From contig OY743184.1 of assembly GCA_963555705.1 (NCBI GenBank), positions 23,782,859 through 23,846,858 on the forward strand: a DNA stretch of 64,000 nt, written 5' to 3'. The notes beneath the pieces were generated by a model. It worked only from the letters and a program-made list of their open reading frames with translations. It was not told the origin of the DNA and ran no database searches. The stretch is from Ligustrum vulgare (taxonomy: Eukaryota > Streptophyta > Magnoliopsida > Lamiales > Oleaceae). This document shows, piece by piece, positions 32,331-45,245 of the stretch. Position numbers and translations under genes: made by a program. The stretch's first letter is position 1, and each line of letters opens with the position of its first letter.

Positions 32331-33240
32331 TTTCGATACTTCTGATTCTGCAATATAAGGTATATCTGGGTAGTCAGATGCGTCTGAATATGCAGATGTT
32401 ACTGGGTGTCCAGATTCATCCTGGTCGCATTCTTCAGCATCATTAAGACTTCCTGCTTGGTGCTGCTTCTCTTCTGATTTTTCAGTTTCGGTTTGCTCTT
32501 TTGGTGGAATCTCCAGTTGATCAGCATCTGCTTCCTGCAAATCCGAGTTTAAACTATTAGTGTCATCTACTTTCACATTAACTAACTCAAGAACGGTTTG
32601 AGTTCTAAGATTGTAAACTCTGTAGGCCCTACTATTTTCAACATAACCCAAAAATATTCCTTCATCAGATTTTGAGTCAAATTTTTCGAGATGTTCCCTA
32701 TCTTTTAAAATGTAACATTTACTTCCAAAAGTATGAAAGTAATCAACCCTAGGCTTTTTACCCTTCCAGATTTCATAGGGAGTTTGATTTGTTCCTGTTC
32801 TAAGCATGACTCTATTAATAATGTAACAAACAGTATTTATGGCTTTTGTCCAAAATCTTGTATGCAATTTGTTGCTGTATAGCATGACACGAGCAATCTC
32901 TTGTAGAGTTTTATTTTTCCTTTCCACCACTCCATTCTATTGAGGAGTCTTCGGGGATGAGAACTCATGCTTGATTCCATATTGGATACAAAAATCAGTA
33001 AAGTCAGAATTTTCAAACTCTTCCATGATCACTTTTGATCCTTTTGACTCTTACTTGTTCGTCAGCCTTTTCATTGCTCAATTTCTGAAAAAAAATTAGT
33101 GAAATTATCAAAGGCGTCAGATTTATCATGAATAAATATGACCCAGGTATATCTAGAGAAATCATCAACACATATATAAATATACCTCTTTCCACCAATA
33201 CTTTCCTTTTGAATAGGACCCATCAGATCCATGTGAATTA
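32331..33240 (-). pseudogene. Sirevirus integrase core and C-terminal domain
   Basis: The catalytic core near 33000-33240 is out of frame in places (KRYIYVCVDDFSRYTWV, IKSDHG). The Glu of D-D-E falls in VVERKNKTLQEIARVML at 32930, after a TAG in place of a conserved Gln. Next comes the C-terminal part with IWKGKKPRVDYFHTFGSKCY and GIFLGYVENSRAYRVYN, as in Sireviruses. Confidence 0.85.
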
Positions 33241-34503
33241 GTTCAAGTATATGAAAGGTATAATAGATATACCTAATTTGTGTTGACTTTTGATTTGCTT
33301 ACCTTTTTTACAGTAACTGCAGATTTCATCTGGAATGTTTTTTATGCTAGGCAAGCCTCTCACAGCCTGTAGTCCGGTCAGCTTCATGAGATCATGGTAG
33401 TTTAGATGCCCTAATCTGTTATGCCACAGTTTCTCATTTTTGATCCTAACAAAATTGCAAGTTATGTGACTTTCAAATGTATAGCATTTATCTTTGGATC
33501 TCATTCCCTTAAACAAAACACTTTTTAACGGATTAGAGTTCTTGTCACAACTTAAAACCTTGCAATAATATTTAGAAAACATGACAAGTAGGTTATCATC
33601 ACACAATTGTCCTACACTGATCAAATTTACCTTAAGTCCTATAACATATAAGACATTGGTTAATGTAGGCAGTCCCTTAATGTTGATGATACCAGATCCA
33701 TCTATCTTATCTTTTTGGCCATCACCAAAGGTAACAACACCTGTCTCACCTTTTTCAAAATGTGATAGCAAAGAGATATCACCTGTCATGTGTCTAGAAT
33801 ATCCACTATCAAAGTACCATGTGTTAGGAATTAGAGTACTTAAAGAAGATAATTGAACTACATAAGCATTAGTTCGAATTTTCTTTTCTTGTCTAGAAAC
33901 AAGTCTGCTTCTGTGTGAATTAATTTTTTTCAAGTACTCATGACACCTAAATACATCATGACCAGATTTAGCACAAAAATTATATAATGTGTGGAAGACA
34001 AATGCATCTCGCCGATTCTGACGTGGTTGAAATTTTCTGCCAACCTGACGCACATACTCATCTCGCTTGTACATATTCGGTTGAACTTGTCTTCCTGTAT
34101 AGTTTCTGGCTAGATGTGAGTTTTGAGTTTCAGCAGCATTGAGTTGATGATGGTGGGAGGTAGATGCATTTGTATAATTTCTACTTTGCTCCTTGTATCC
34201 GTATCCAGATTCTTTTACAAAGTTCATTTTATTGTCATGATTTTTACATTTACCTTCATATCCAAGACCTGTTTTCAAGCTAATAGGTCTGCCACTGTTT
34301 AGGATTTCATCAAGCAGGACAAATCCAAGTACCAGTTTCTTGATCTTGTCTTGTGATTTAGCAAGTTCTGAGCTTAACCTGCTTACCTCATTTTGTTCGT
34401 CATCTGGGAATGCAGATGCGTCCAGATGTCTTTCCTTGCTATGTTCAGCGAAGGCCTGCAACAGTTGGTTCTTTTCTTCTGCATCTTGAAGTTCATTTTT
34501 CAA
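33238..34503 (-). pseudogene. Sirevirus gag C-terminus, protease and integrase zinc finger
   Basis: A single 421-codon frame. N-terminal coiled-coil-like segment, a degenerate knuckle (FCAKSGHDVFRCHEYLK), the aspartic protease active site WYFDSGYSRHMTG (DSG instead of the more usual DSGCS-type context) and the integrase HHCC finger (LWHNRLGHLNYHDL...CSYCKKGK). It ends where integrase loses frame. The longest intact stretch of this element. Confidence 0.88.
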
Positions 34504-35664
34504 ATTTTCTGTGTTTGATCCAGCTTCATCTGGACTAGTGCCTGCATAAGATGGGTTACCAGAATCAGTACCAGATAACTATAAAGCAGTAAGGGTAGTT
34601 ACCTATTTTTCAGAATTGCTGCTGTTTGATTCAGATTCAGATTCATTTGTATCTCCATCGCTCCATGTAACATTCATGGCCTTTCTTCCTTCGGTCTTCT
34701 TTTGAGTATTAGGACAATCTGCTGCAATGTGTCCATATCCTTCACATTATCTGCATTGAATACGATTCTTAGGCTTTCCTTCAGACGAGTTAGCATTATT
34801 TTTGGGATAGAAATTGTTTTTCCTCCATTGTTTTTGTTGTTTTTTTATTCTGGCCTTGAAGATTTACGGATCTTTCTTTTTGTTTCCCCTTGAGGAATTT
34901 TTTAAATTGTCTGGTGAGAAGTGCGAAGCTTTCATCTTCATCTGTCTCTCCAGATTTGTCTGGATCTTCACTGCTTGCCTTGAAAGTAATCCCTGGTTTT
35001 TTGTCTTTCTTTCTTCGGGCCAGATTTAACTCATAAGTCATTAATGATGATCATTAATGACGATCATTAATGACCCTACAAGTTCCTCAACTCGTATGGT
35101 TGAAAGATCCTTACTTTCTTCAATAGCTGTCACTTTTGCATGAAATCTGTCTCGTAAAGATCTAAGAATTTTTTTATACAATTTGCTCATTTGAGTAGGT
35201 TTTTCCAAGAGCTTCAGCTGAGTTGGTGAAATCACTCAATCTGGCATAGTGGCTTTTGAAGTCTTCTCGCTCATCCATAGATAGTTGTTCAAACTCAAGA
35301 GTGATCATCTGCAGCTTGGAGGTTTTGATAGCATTGGTTCCTTCGTTTGCTACCCTCAAAGCATCCCAAGCTTCCTTAGCAGTTCTTAAGGAAGAGATCA
35401 ACCTGAATTAACCAGGATCAACCAAATTGGATTAAATGCTTTAGAATTTCAATTTACATTTGCGAATTCATCTGCAGCATATGCACTTCTAGATACAGCT
35501 GTTACAACACCTCCAGCAGTGACAACGGGTGTTGTGTAACCCTCAAGGACAGATGTCCAACAACGTTCATCAATAGAGTGAATAAAATTTTCCATACGAA
35601 TTTTCCAATATGCATAGTTACTACCAGCTAACAAAGGTGGTCTAAGAGATGCAGAATTTTTCAT
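34504..35664 (-). pseudogene. Sirevirus gag, N-terminal and middle parts
   Basis: From ATG 35664: RPPLLAGSNYAYWKIRMENF, the UBN2-type Copia gag start, then frame breaks near 35450 and 35200 with AKEAWDALRVANEGTNAIK, IRVEELVGSLM and a Lys-rich tail. A CCHC knuckle (CEGYGHIAADCPNT, about 34720-34765) follows an in-frame stop. Within the gene a 13-bp unit CATTAATGAYGAT is repeated about three times (35039-35077) and introduces stops. Confidence 0.85.
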
Positions 35665-35702
35665 TTTAGATAGCCGGATCTCACTTTTTAGAAGTGAACC
35701 CT

Positions 35703-35714
35703 CTTTGATACTAA
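35703..35714 (-). other. Primer binding site of the Sirevirus
   Basis: On the minus strand TTAGTATCAAAG follows the LTR end TTTCA by one base, a decayed form of the initiator-tRNA-Met PBS TGGTATCA-type. Confidence 0.55.
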
Positions 35715-35715
35715 T

Positions 35716-36165
35716 TGAAAATTTAAAGTTGTCTAAATTTTATGTTTAAACGAACAGACTATCACAGATAAGGATGGATAGTAATAAATTTACAGTGAAT
35801 CGTTAAGATTTGTTTTAGTGCAATACCAGATGAATCTTGCCGATGCATATTCGTCTGTATTGTAAAATGTAAATAGATAGTCTAAACTATGCATAATTGT
35901 AAGAAGACAAGAACACAATATTTTAGCTTTACGTGGGAAAAACCCTAACAGAGAAAATCCACTACCCGCGCCCTATGGACAAAAATCAATCACTATATAA
36001 GGAAAGAGTTTATACAGATCAATCTAAACTATAGGATAAATCTACGCATAGACTTATCAAACACCCAAGAAATAAATCAATCACTGATCCTTCTATGACG
36101 TGTAATACGAGATGACGTCCCACCACTCTTCAATAGCTTTATTTGATAATGCAACGATCTTCATA
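35716..36165 (-). repeat. 5' LTR of the Sirevirus, truncated
   Basis: Aligns to the first 450 bp (plus orientation) of the LTR at 26290-27486 and then stops matching at about 36165, where unrelated sequence begins. About 750 bp of U3 are lost. Confidence 0.8.
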
Positions 36166-36194
36166 ATCGTGAGTCACCCAGTCGAAGCCGACAA

Positions 36195-36398
36195 CTAGAA
36201 GAGAGTTTGTTCAATTGGTTGGGGGCAGATTTGGGGAGGCAAAATAGGGATAGAGACGAAGTGAACCTGGAAATCCGAGAGAAAATGGGGACAGGTCCCC
36301 AACTTCATCTCGATGTAATACTTTGTGACCTCTCGTTCTCCTTGCTTCATCTTCCAGAGACGAGACCGAATTTCGAAGATAACTAAATCGCCCAACAA
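36195..36398 (-). pseudogene. Copia gag scrap
   Basis: The frame LVIFEIRSRLWKMKQGEREV followed by TKYYIEM looks like the central UBN2 gag segment of another Copia element (pattern R-L-KQG--VT-YY-EM). It is about 60 codons with no flanking domains. It separates the broken Sirevirus LTR from the gypsy gag. Confidence 0.5.
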
Positions 36399-36414
36399 GT
36401 AGTTCTACTTTCCA

Positions 36415-37853
36415 CATGAATCATCCACCAACTCTCCTATTGAGCAAACTGGATCAAATAGAAGTTGAACAACTTAAGAAGAGATTTTCAGATCTAGAGG
36501 CGAAATAAGAGGGTCTGGGCTCTTCAAAACCGACCTCTAAAAGGACATCACCATTCACAGAAATCATCTTGGCACAATCTTTACCTGAAAAAATGAAGAT
36601 GCCACACCTCGCCGGATACAATGGCGAAACTGACCCAGTGTCACACTTGGATCAGTACATGTCATTAATGGAGTACTAGGGGCGAGTGATGTGATAATGT
36701 GTAGAGCGTTCCCCTTAACTCTTGAAGATTGGGTTCAACGATGGTTCCGCAACATATCACAACATTCGATCTCCAGTTGGGCTCAATTAAGCGCTCAGTT
36801 TCTAAAACAATTCATGAGATCCAAGATTCCTACCACACCAAAGGAAAGTCTGGTAACAATCAGACAAGAGAAAACAGAGTCATTGAAAAATTATCTCACT
36901 CGGTTCAATAAGCAGATTATGGGAATGGAAAAGATCTCCGACGATGCACTATTGATGGAAATTCTGTCAAACCAGCAAGCCCAATCTCGTTTTCTGGTGG
37001 TCGGTACACGAAGATGGGCCACAAAGGTATCAGGAATTCTTGAATAGGGCAGAGAAATTTATCAACCCAGAAGAACCTTCAAGCTTGAAAAGCAATCAAC
37101 AAGATCCACTTAAGGGATCGGACAAGAAAGAGGAAATGGAAACCAGAAAGGAGCCCAAAAGAAATAACTTTGGGAAGAAGCGGTACTACAAACCAACGGG
37201 ATCATTTTCGTCCTTACCACTCGAAGTAGAAGAGTGACCACGTGCCATTGAATACACCTATGGAGACCATCTTCATGAACATTAAGGACAAAGGGATTAT
37301 TCCTCAGGCCAAACTGATAAACCAAAAGTATGCTCATCTAGATACATCAAGATATTGTAAATACCATAGATCTGCTGGGCACATGACTAACGAATGCAGA
37401 AATTTGAGGTTTGAAATAGTCCGGTTGATCAAAAGGGGGAGCTTACGGGAATACGTGTTTGAACAGCCTGATTTGGGAAAATCTCCTGCGCAACATGAAA
37501 AGTTTACAGCTCATCATAATGCAGATCCCAAAGGGGGGAACCGACCTGACGAAATCCGCACATTGGCAAGTGGCAACCAGACTCAGGTCGGATCGAAGCG
37601 GAAAAGGAGGGAATCAACTCGGGAAGCAAGGAATAGTTATTAGATATGCAATAGCTTGATTATCCCAGACAATTTGAAGTCATTTGGTTTCAGTAAGGAA
37701 GACGCTAGGGGTGTTCTACAACCACACTTGGATGCATTGGTCATCACAATTCCTATGAGCGGGATAAAAATTCGCAGTACCTCCGTAGACGATTTGAGCG
37801 ATGTGAACATTCTATACTGGAAGACCTTTGAGCAGATGGGATTTGACTTGTGA
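36415..37853 (+). pseudogene. Ty3/gypsy gag and protease start
   Basis: Gag: PFTEIILAQSLPEKMKMPHL and GYNGETDPVSHLDQY, then CRAFPLTLEDWVQRWFRNIS, LKNYLTRFNKQI (36560-37047), a Lys-rich part, and the C-terminal knuckle region CKYHRSAGHMTNECRNL (37340-37400). The protease start is GFSKEDARGVLQPHLDALVI (37680-37745) with an active-site region changed to DDLSD where DTGSS is expected. Frame breaks near 36680, 37047 and 37240. It is cut at 37851 by an Athila-type LTR whose first bases TGA provide the stop. The rest of pol is absent. Confidence 0.85.
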
Positions 37854-38557
37854 TAAGTGCATTTTATACACTTATTTATGTCTAAATTAGATTATATTAT
37901 TGTCATTCTTGAATAATTGTTGCATAATTGCTTTACATTTGTGTGCATTGTAGGAATGTGCCCAAAGTCAGAATAAGGCACATTTGGAAACTAATGGAGT
38001 CAAAAAGAGGAAATTGGATGTTGATGTTGTCAACCGAGATTTCGAAGGAGGGAAAAGCTAAATAAATTATAAAAGATCTAGTTTTACTTATTTCAGATAG
38101 GTAAATAAATGAAAAATGCAATTTTGGTATATAAATTATGTCATTTAGAGTACAAATTATAAAAGATCCAATTTTAATTCTTAAACTCTAAATTGATTTT
38201 ATTTGCTATTAATTTTATTTATTTGATTGCAGGGACATTTTGGACAATTTCAACCCGAAAATCCCTAACTTAATGGACCCCAAAAAGCCAAAAATGAAAA
38301 AAAAATAAAAAAACAAACTCTGCGATCTTCTTCAACACAGCTGCCACTCTCACCTCACACAACCAGTCCTCATCTCTCTTACCCGACATCACCAGCACCT
38401 CCCTCACACTTCCACCAAAACCAGTCGCAAACCACACCTAACTTCCGTCACCTTCAACGTCTCTTAGCTCTCAGCCTCCACATAGCCAACCAGCCCTTAA
38501 ACATCTCCTTCCTTCACAAATCTCATAGCAACAACCACAGAATACACATCCACAAAC

Positions 38558-38613
<56 letters not shown>

Positions 38614-38935
38614 GCAGCAACCTCCTTCCACCAATGTAACAGCCGCAACTCTAACACCAAACAGAGAACTCTCTTCCCTCTTCATCTACACTTCCAACCT
38701 CCACTTCCAGTCGGCAGATACCACACTCAGAAGCAATCAAAGCAGCTCTGCACTCCCAGCCTCCACAGGAACATCACCAAATCATAACCGACAACAACCT
38801 CTTAACTTCATAACAATCCCAACAACCTTTTCACTCACTTCACCTCAACGCAGCAGCTCTCCAACTCATCTATTGGGTTATTGGTTCTAGTTTTATTCAT
38901 ATTTTGTATAGAATTCTAGTTTTTTTAATTTTTCC
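37851..38935 (+). repeat. Athila-type LTR copy A, 3' truncated
   Basis: Starts TGATAAGTGCATTTTATACACTTATTT like the LTRs at 49492 and 51201 (first 20 bases shared with small changes). It is inserted in gypsy protease. The later part is non-coding, G-poor and C/A-rich (38330-38870), and ends without a recognised LTR 3' end where the ARPC2B-like fragment begins. No second flanking TSD found. Confidence 0.65.
38563..38612. repeat. (TC)n(CA)n compound microsatellite
   Basis: About 13 CT units pass directly into about 11 CA units inside LTR copy A. Confidence 0.95.
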
Positions 38936-38939
38936 TGAT

Positions 38940-39038
38940 GTTATGGAGATTATAGAGCCTCCAAAAGACGGCTATCAGCTAACTTTGAGGCTGAACTTTG
39001 CTAGAATTCCACTCGGTAAAGAAAGAAAATGGAAGTGA
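38940..39038 (+). pseudogene. ARPC2B-like exon fragment (ARP2/3 complex subunit)
   Basis: The frame reads VMEII followed by EPPKDGYQLTLRLNFARIP and LGKER, ending at TGA. This matches the conserved PP--G-QLTL-LN---IP-GKE segment of plant ARPC2 (ARPC2B type), part of the actin-nucleating ARP2/3 complex. Only about 30 codons are present; a GT at 39016 (GGTAAAG) could be the original splice donor. No other ARPC2 segment was recognised nearby. The match is from memory of the family and is not searched. It is most likely a gene scrap captured by a transposon or left by a rearrangement. Confidence 0.6.
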
Positions 39039-39628
39039 AGAATTGGAAATGTGAACACTTACAACTCAAGATTGTGAGATTTCCCAGTTCTGATAATATA
39101 ATCAGCCTTTTAATATGATAATTGATAACAACCAATGCAAAAATAAGAAAGATGAAACTCTGAGACCTATAATCTATCTAAATGTAACAAACAGAAAACT
39201 TTATACATTGGGCAAGTTAACTACCATAAAAACTGAAAGCTAAAGTTTGAATTCAAATATAGAACACTGTGATACATACACTCAACGAGTTGGCTTACAT
39301 GGACCAAAAACTGTTGTCCATTCACGAAACTGGGAAATAAAAAAATGCCAATTAATATCCTTTAAAGCTGAAATTTATAAAAAATGGGTGTAATAAAAGG
39401 GAAATAACGAAGAAAAAGAGTCCATTCACTAGTACAAAAAGCGAAAAAAAAGTGGGAATACACGTTGGTTTTTAATAAAACCGACGTGTATAAAAGGGGA
39501 GTGGCATTTTTGTAAATATTTTGCGCTTCGGTTCAACAAGAAGTATATGTAAGTTAGATTAATTTATGATTAACAATATAAATTAATTATATTTGCTTAT
39601 ATGTACTTATATTAATTTATTTTGGTAG

Positions 39629-40063
39629 GAGAAATATGTCAATACTGTGCAGGAGATGTATGATGGTCCCGATACACCAGATCCTCATGTATTTCACTTA
39701 GATGTGTGGAAAGATGTCACAAATTGCCCACGGAAAGGTCAAGTGTACGGGCTAGGTACTTCTGAAGCTGCCACACAACTACTGAACTCCTCTCAGCGTT
39801 TTAGGACACAATCAAGTCAAGATGAACTAAATGAATTACGAAATAAATTAGCGGAGGTTGAAGAAACAAGACGTCGGGATTTAGAGAAGTTGGAAGAAAA
39901 AATGCTTCGGGACAAAGAAGAGCAAGAGGAGTTACGACGTAAAGAAGTGGAAGAATTGAAGGCGTCGATGTCAGGAGAATTTGAAGCAAGGATTCGAGAT
40001 ATGCTTCGACAACTAAATTTGCCTAACTCAATTTACCCCTCCAGTTCTGGAACTCAGCATTAA
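39629..40063 (+). pseudogene. TNPA-like transposase, last exon (Transposase_24 type)
   Basis: After a splice acceptor (TTTTGGTAG) the exon encodes 144 residues, with VQEMYDGPDTPDPHVFHLDV and the family signature GQVYGLGTSEAA, then a long charged coiled coil (about residues 65-125: repeated EE, RR, KEVEEL) and a short C-terminal tail ending TAA. No internal stops. Upstream exons are missing, so it is a 3' remnant. Confidence 0.75.
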
Positions 40064-40379
40064 GTATATATATGTAATATTTATCTTTTGATATAGTTTG
40101 GTAGTGTAATACTATTAATTATGAACTTGAATTCAAGTATGGTAGTAAATGTAATATTTATCTTTTGATATAGTTTGATAACGTAAAATATTTATTAAGT
40201 ATAACTTGAATTCAAGTATTCGTGTACATGTATTTATTTTTTGTATCGTTAAATTGTGAATGCTCATACTATTAATTGACAATTTTTTCAACAATTTTCA
40301 TAAATTAAAAATAAGTAAGTAAATAAGAAAATTTTAAATATTAATCGACAATTTATTCTAAAATTTTAATTAAAAATTC

Positions 40380-40798
40380 GTCGGTAATGTCGTCGGAAAC
40401 CGTGAAAATTTCCGACGGTTTTAAGTTTCGTCGGAAAAATGTTTCCGACGGTTTATTTCGGTCGGAATTTTTTCCGATGGATTATTTTTGTCGGAAATTT
40501 CCGACCGAAATAAACCATCGGAAACATTTTTCCGACGAAATATTTTCATCGGAAATTTTTCCGACGGATTATTTTCATCGGAAATTTCCGACCTAAATAA
40601 ACCGTCGGAAAAATGTTTCCGACGGATTATTTTCGTCGGAAATTTCCGACTGACTTAGTCGTCGGAAATACCTTTACCGACGAAGGGTTTTCCGACGAGT
40701 TTCCGACGAGTTTCGTTGTCGGAAAATTATTTTTCCGACGATTTTTCCCTCTTTACCGTCGAAAATATTCGTCGGTAAAGGTCAATTTCCTTGTAGTG
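40380..40798. repeat. CACTA 3' subterminal repeats (TTTCCGACGG)
   Basis: More than a dozen copies of TTTCCGACGR and its complement in alternating orientation, many paired as short palindromes (TTTCCGACGAAA-like), ending at the terminus CCTTGTAGTG. Confidence 0.85.
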
Positions 40799-41906
<1,108 letters not shown>

Positions 41907-41939
41907 CATCCAAAAAACGTTGCAAAATGTTGGGGTTTC

Positions 41940-44590
41940 ACAACAACGCTTAAGGGTCAGTAAAAGCATAGTTTAACCTGCATATTCCATTCACTATGAG
42001 CACCATAGGAATTAGCAGAAGGAGAACTTTCTCAGTGATTTACACAGATATACATGGTTTAATTTTCCTTTGGAACCTAGATCTTGGGATCTCCATTCAG
42101 CTAGGTTGGGTTGCCACCATAACACCTTTCAACGTCATAGGCTACAAGCCCATTCCCCTCGATGCTTTGACAATTAGTTCTCAATTTAACCCTTTGGTTA
42201 GCTGACCCGCAATATTATCCTTTGACTTCACATAGTCCAGAGTGATAATACCTTGTGAGAGCAGTTGTCGAATAGTATTATGCCGTCTTCGAATATGTAG
42301 AGATTTACCATTATACATATTGCTCTATGCCCTGCCAATTGCTGATTGATTATCGTAATAAACGCAAATTGTAGGCATAGGCTTTGACCATCTTGGAATA
42401 TTCTCAACAAAATGGCGAAGCCACTCTACTTCCTCATATGCTTTGTCCAAAGCAATGAACTCTGATTCTATTGTATATCTTGTAATACAAGTTTGTTTTG
42501 ATGATTTTCAAGAGACAATTGCACCATCTAGGGTGAAGACATATCCACTAGACTTGGAATCTGAAATATCTGATATCCAATTTGCATCTACATATCCTTC
42601 GATTACTGCAGGGTATCTAGAATAATGCAGTCCAAAATCACTAGTGTACCTCAAATAATGTAACACCCTGAAAATGGCTTTCCAGTGGATAGCACTTGGG
42701 TTACTCGTGTAGCGACTCAATCTGCTAACTGAGTATGCTATATCCGATCTCGTACAAGTCATTAAAAATATTAAACTCTCAATTATTCGAGAATATTCTA
42801 ACTGTGACACACCATCACCAATGTTGTTGGATGAATGGAGACTCAAATCCACTGGAGTCCTGGCCACAGTGGTAGCTGACTTGTTGAACTTGTCTAGTAT
42901 CTTATCAATATAATGAGATTGAGATAACACAAGTCCATTCGGAGTTCGAGTAGTTTTTAATCCAAAATGACATCTGCGAGACCCATATCTTTCATGTCAA
43001 ACTTTGAGTTCAACATATTCTTAGTGGCTTTTATAATCTTATCAGAGCTGTCGACAATGATCATGTCGTCGACGTACAGACACAATATAACATATCCATC
43101 ATTAGTGTACTTAACATATAAACACTTGTATCACTCGTTGATTCTAAAGCCACTAGAAATATAGCATTATCGAACTTCTTGTTCCATTGCTTCGGTACTT
43201 GCTTTAAACCACCAAGCGATTTTACCAATCTACAAACTTTCCTTTCTTGACCTGGAGCCGAAAACCCCTCTGGTTGCTCCATGTAGATTTCTTCATTCAA
43301 ATCTTCATTCAGGAAAGCTATTTTTATATCCATCTGATGTATTTCAAGATTTCGCAAGGCTACAATAGCAATTATCATCCGAACAGAAGTTATTCTCGAC
43401 ACAGGAAAATAAGTATCAAAGTAATCTAAGCCTTCTTTTTCCTCATAACCTTTGATTACTAACCAAGCTTTATACTTATCAACGGAGCCATCCGCTTTCA
43501 TCTTCTTCTTGAAGATCCACTTGTAGCCCAAAGGCTTACAGCCCGGTGGAAGATCAACTAATTCTCAGGTATTATTATGTAGGATAGAATCGATTTCTCT
43601 CTTGATGGCTTCTTTCCACAGATGACCATCTGAGCTTTGAGGATCATTCTCCATCAAATATGTGAGAAAATCAGGGTAAAATGTCTTAGAAGTCTTGGTC
43701 CTTTTGCTCCATCTAGGCTTATCCTTGCCTTCTTCAATTGGATCTTTATTGCTGCCAGAAGCAGAAGATTCCATAGTTCGTTTAATAGAAGTTAACTATT
43801 TAGGAGATTTACACAGAAATATATTCTCAAAGAATTGTACATTCCTAGACGCCATGATTGTGTTCGGATCAATATTAGGTACGAAACCTATATGCACTAC
43901 TATTTCATGCATAGTCAATGAACACAAAGTCAACTGTCTTAGGTCCAATCTTGACCTTCTATAAGGAGGCACAACGACCTTTGCAAGACACCCCCACATT
44001 CGTAAGTATTTATACGAAGGTGTACGGCATGTCCAAAGTTCATACGGAGTCTTATCCATATTCTTTCTTAACACTTTTTTAAAATGTAATTCACAGAAAG
44101 AATAGCTTCTCCCCATATGTTCTGTGGTATCAACATAGTATTCATCATTTCTTTTAACGTTCGATCTTACACTCAGCAATTCCGTTCTGCTGAGGTGAAT
44201 ATGGTGCAGTAGTTTGGTGAATTATTCCAAAATTCACCAAATGTTGATTCATATTCACCACCAAGATCACTTCGAAGCTCCTTTATTTTCTTTCTAAGTT
44301 GATTTTCAACTTCATTCTTATAAAGAATGAATTTATCGATAGCTTTGTATTTGCTTTTAAGCAAGTACACATAGCAATATCTCGTGCTATCGTCGACAAA
44401 AGTAACAAAGTACTTATTTTCGCCTCTTGTTTGGACAAATTTCAAGTCATACACATCACTATGGACTAGTCCCAATGGCTCGGTACTTCTTTCAATTCTA
44501 TGAAACGAAGACCTAGTAAGCTTAGCCTCAATGTAGGTTTCACATTAATGATTTGAACCAATTTGAAACACAGGAAAGTAGTTTAGTTTG
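41940..44590 (-). pseudogene. Copia pol (integrase to RNase H), decayed
   Basis: Minus-strand order from 44475: integrase core ([37 protein letters not shown]), integrase C-terminal half (DKTPYELWTCRTPSYKYLRM), the linker, RT at 43061-43531 (GYKWIFKKKMKADGSV, MDIKIAFLNEDL, GGLKQVPKQWNKKF) with the catalytic YVDD at 43065-43076 out of frame, RNase H at 42508-42930 ([16 protein letters not shown]) and a frameshifted C-terminal piece to about 42200. Gag and protease are missing: the gene starts abruptly near 44590, next to CACTA element II sequence. Confidence 0.85.
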
Positions 44591-45245
44591 CTTAGTCTCC
44601 ATAATTCTCAGGTTCTCTCATCGGCTCATCCCCCTCTTCTTTCATTAGGATTCCGATTATCTCGAGTCAAAGTTCATTTGAAGATTTTTTGTATGTCTAT
44701 TTTCCATAGTATCATTTTATTTACTGTCTATTACATGTGTAGTAATTCTATAAACTTCATTGCACTCTCATACAACTTAGAAAACAGATTGGAGATTATT
44801 TCGTAAATCACGCACTTCCTCATATTGGGCAGTTTGTGGCTTATAAAATATTCCTTGAATTGTCATGTTTTAGATAGTTTGACATTGATTTGTGAGTAAT
44901 GAATTATGTTATTATAATTATTTCTTGTTACAGCATCTATATTCGCGTGTAGAATTCTGTAGTGTCTCCCTTTTATTCTCTGGATGTGGATTGTGTTTTA
45001 ACATAGTGCTTGCACTTGGAAGAATATAGGGGAGATATTGTCAAAAATTTTACACAAAATAGAGGAGCTAACATGAAATATTAATGCAACTCGTAATTTG
45101 TAAATCAATGTCAAATAGTTAGGGACCTTACCTTAATTTAGTATTGGAGTGATAAGGTGTTAGGAAATTTTCACGTCACAGATATAATTCTCTTAATATT
45201 TATTTTGTGTTATTTGATTGTAGTTACAAAACATTTGAAGTGAAA

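Larger units (their letters stand above)
26290..36165 (-). mobile_element. Sirevirus-type Copia retrotransposon with env-like ORF
   Basis: Minus-strand element with 5' LTR (35716-36165, truncated), PBS, gag, PR-IN-RT-RNase H, a third ORF and a 3' LTR (26290-27486). The order and the extra ORF downstream of RNase H identify the Sirevirus (SIRE/Maximus) lineage. The two LTRs differ at 22 of about 190 aligned positions by my count, so the insertion is old. The 5' LTR breaks off at about 36165, where it diverges from the 3' copy, so no TSD can be checked. All ORFs have stops or frameshifts. Confidence 0.88.
39427..40798 (+). mobile_element. CACTA fragments: mixed 5' and 3' ends
   Basis: The left end CACTAGTACAAAAAGCG with CCGACGTG subterminal words belongs to the same family as the element at 4802. 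The right end CCTTGTAGTG (reverse complement CACTACAAGG) with TTTCCGACGG repeats belongs to a different CACTA family. Flanking triplets do not match (att / gac). Either two nested elements were joined by deletion or a chimeric element exists. A TNPA-like last exon lies between. Confidence 0.6.

Noticed and set aside
38497..38685. Small minus ORF with C-V and E-R runs
   Set aside because: Translation of the TC/CA compound microsatellite in LTR copy A.
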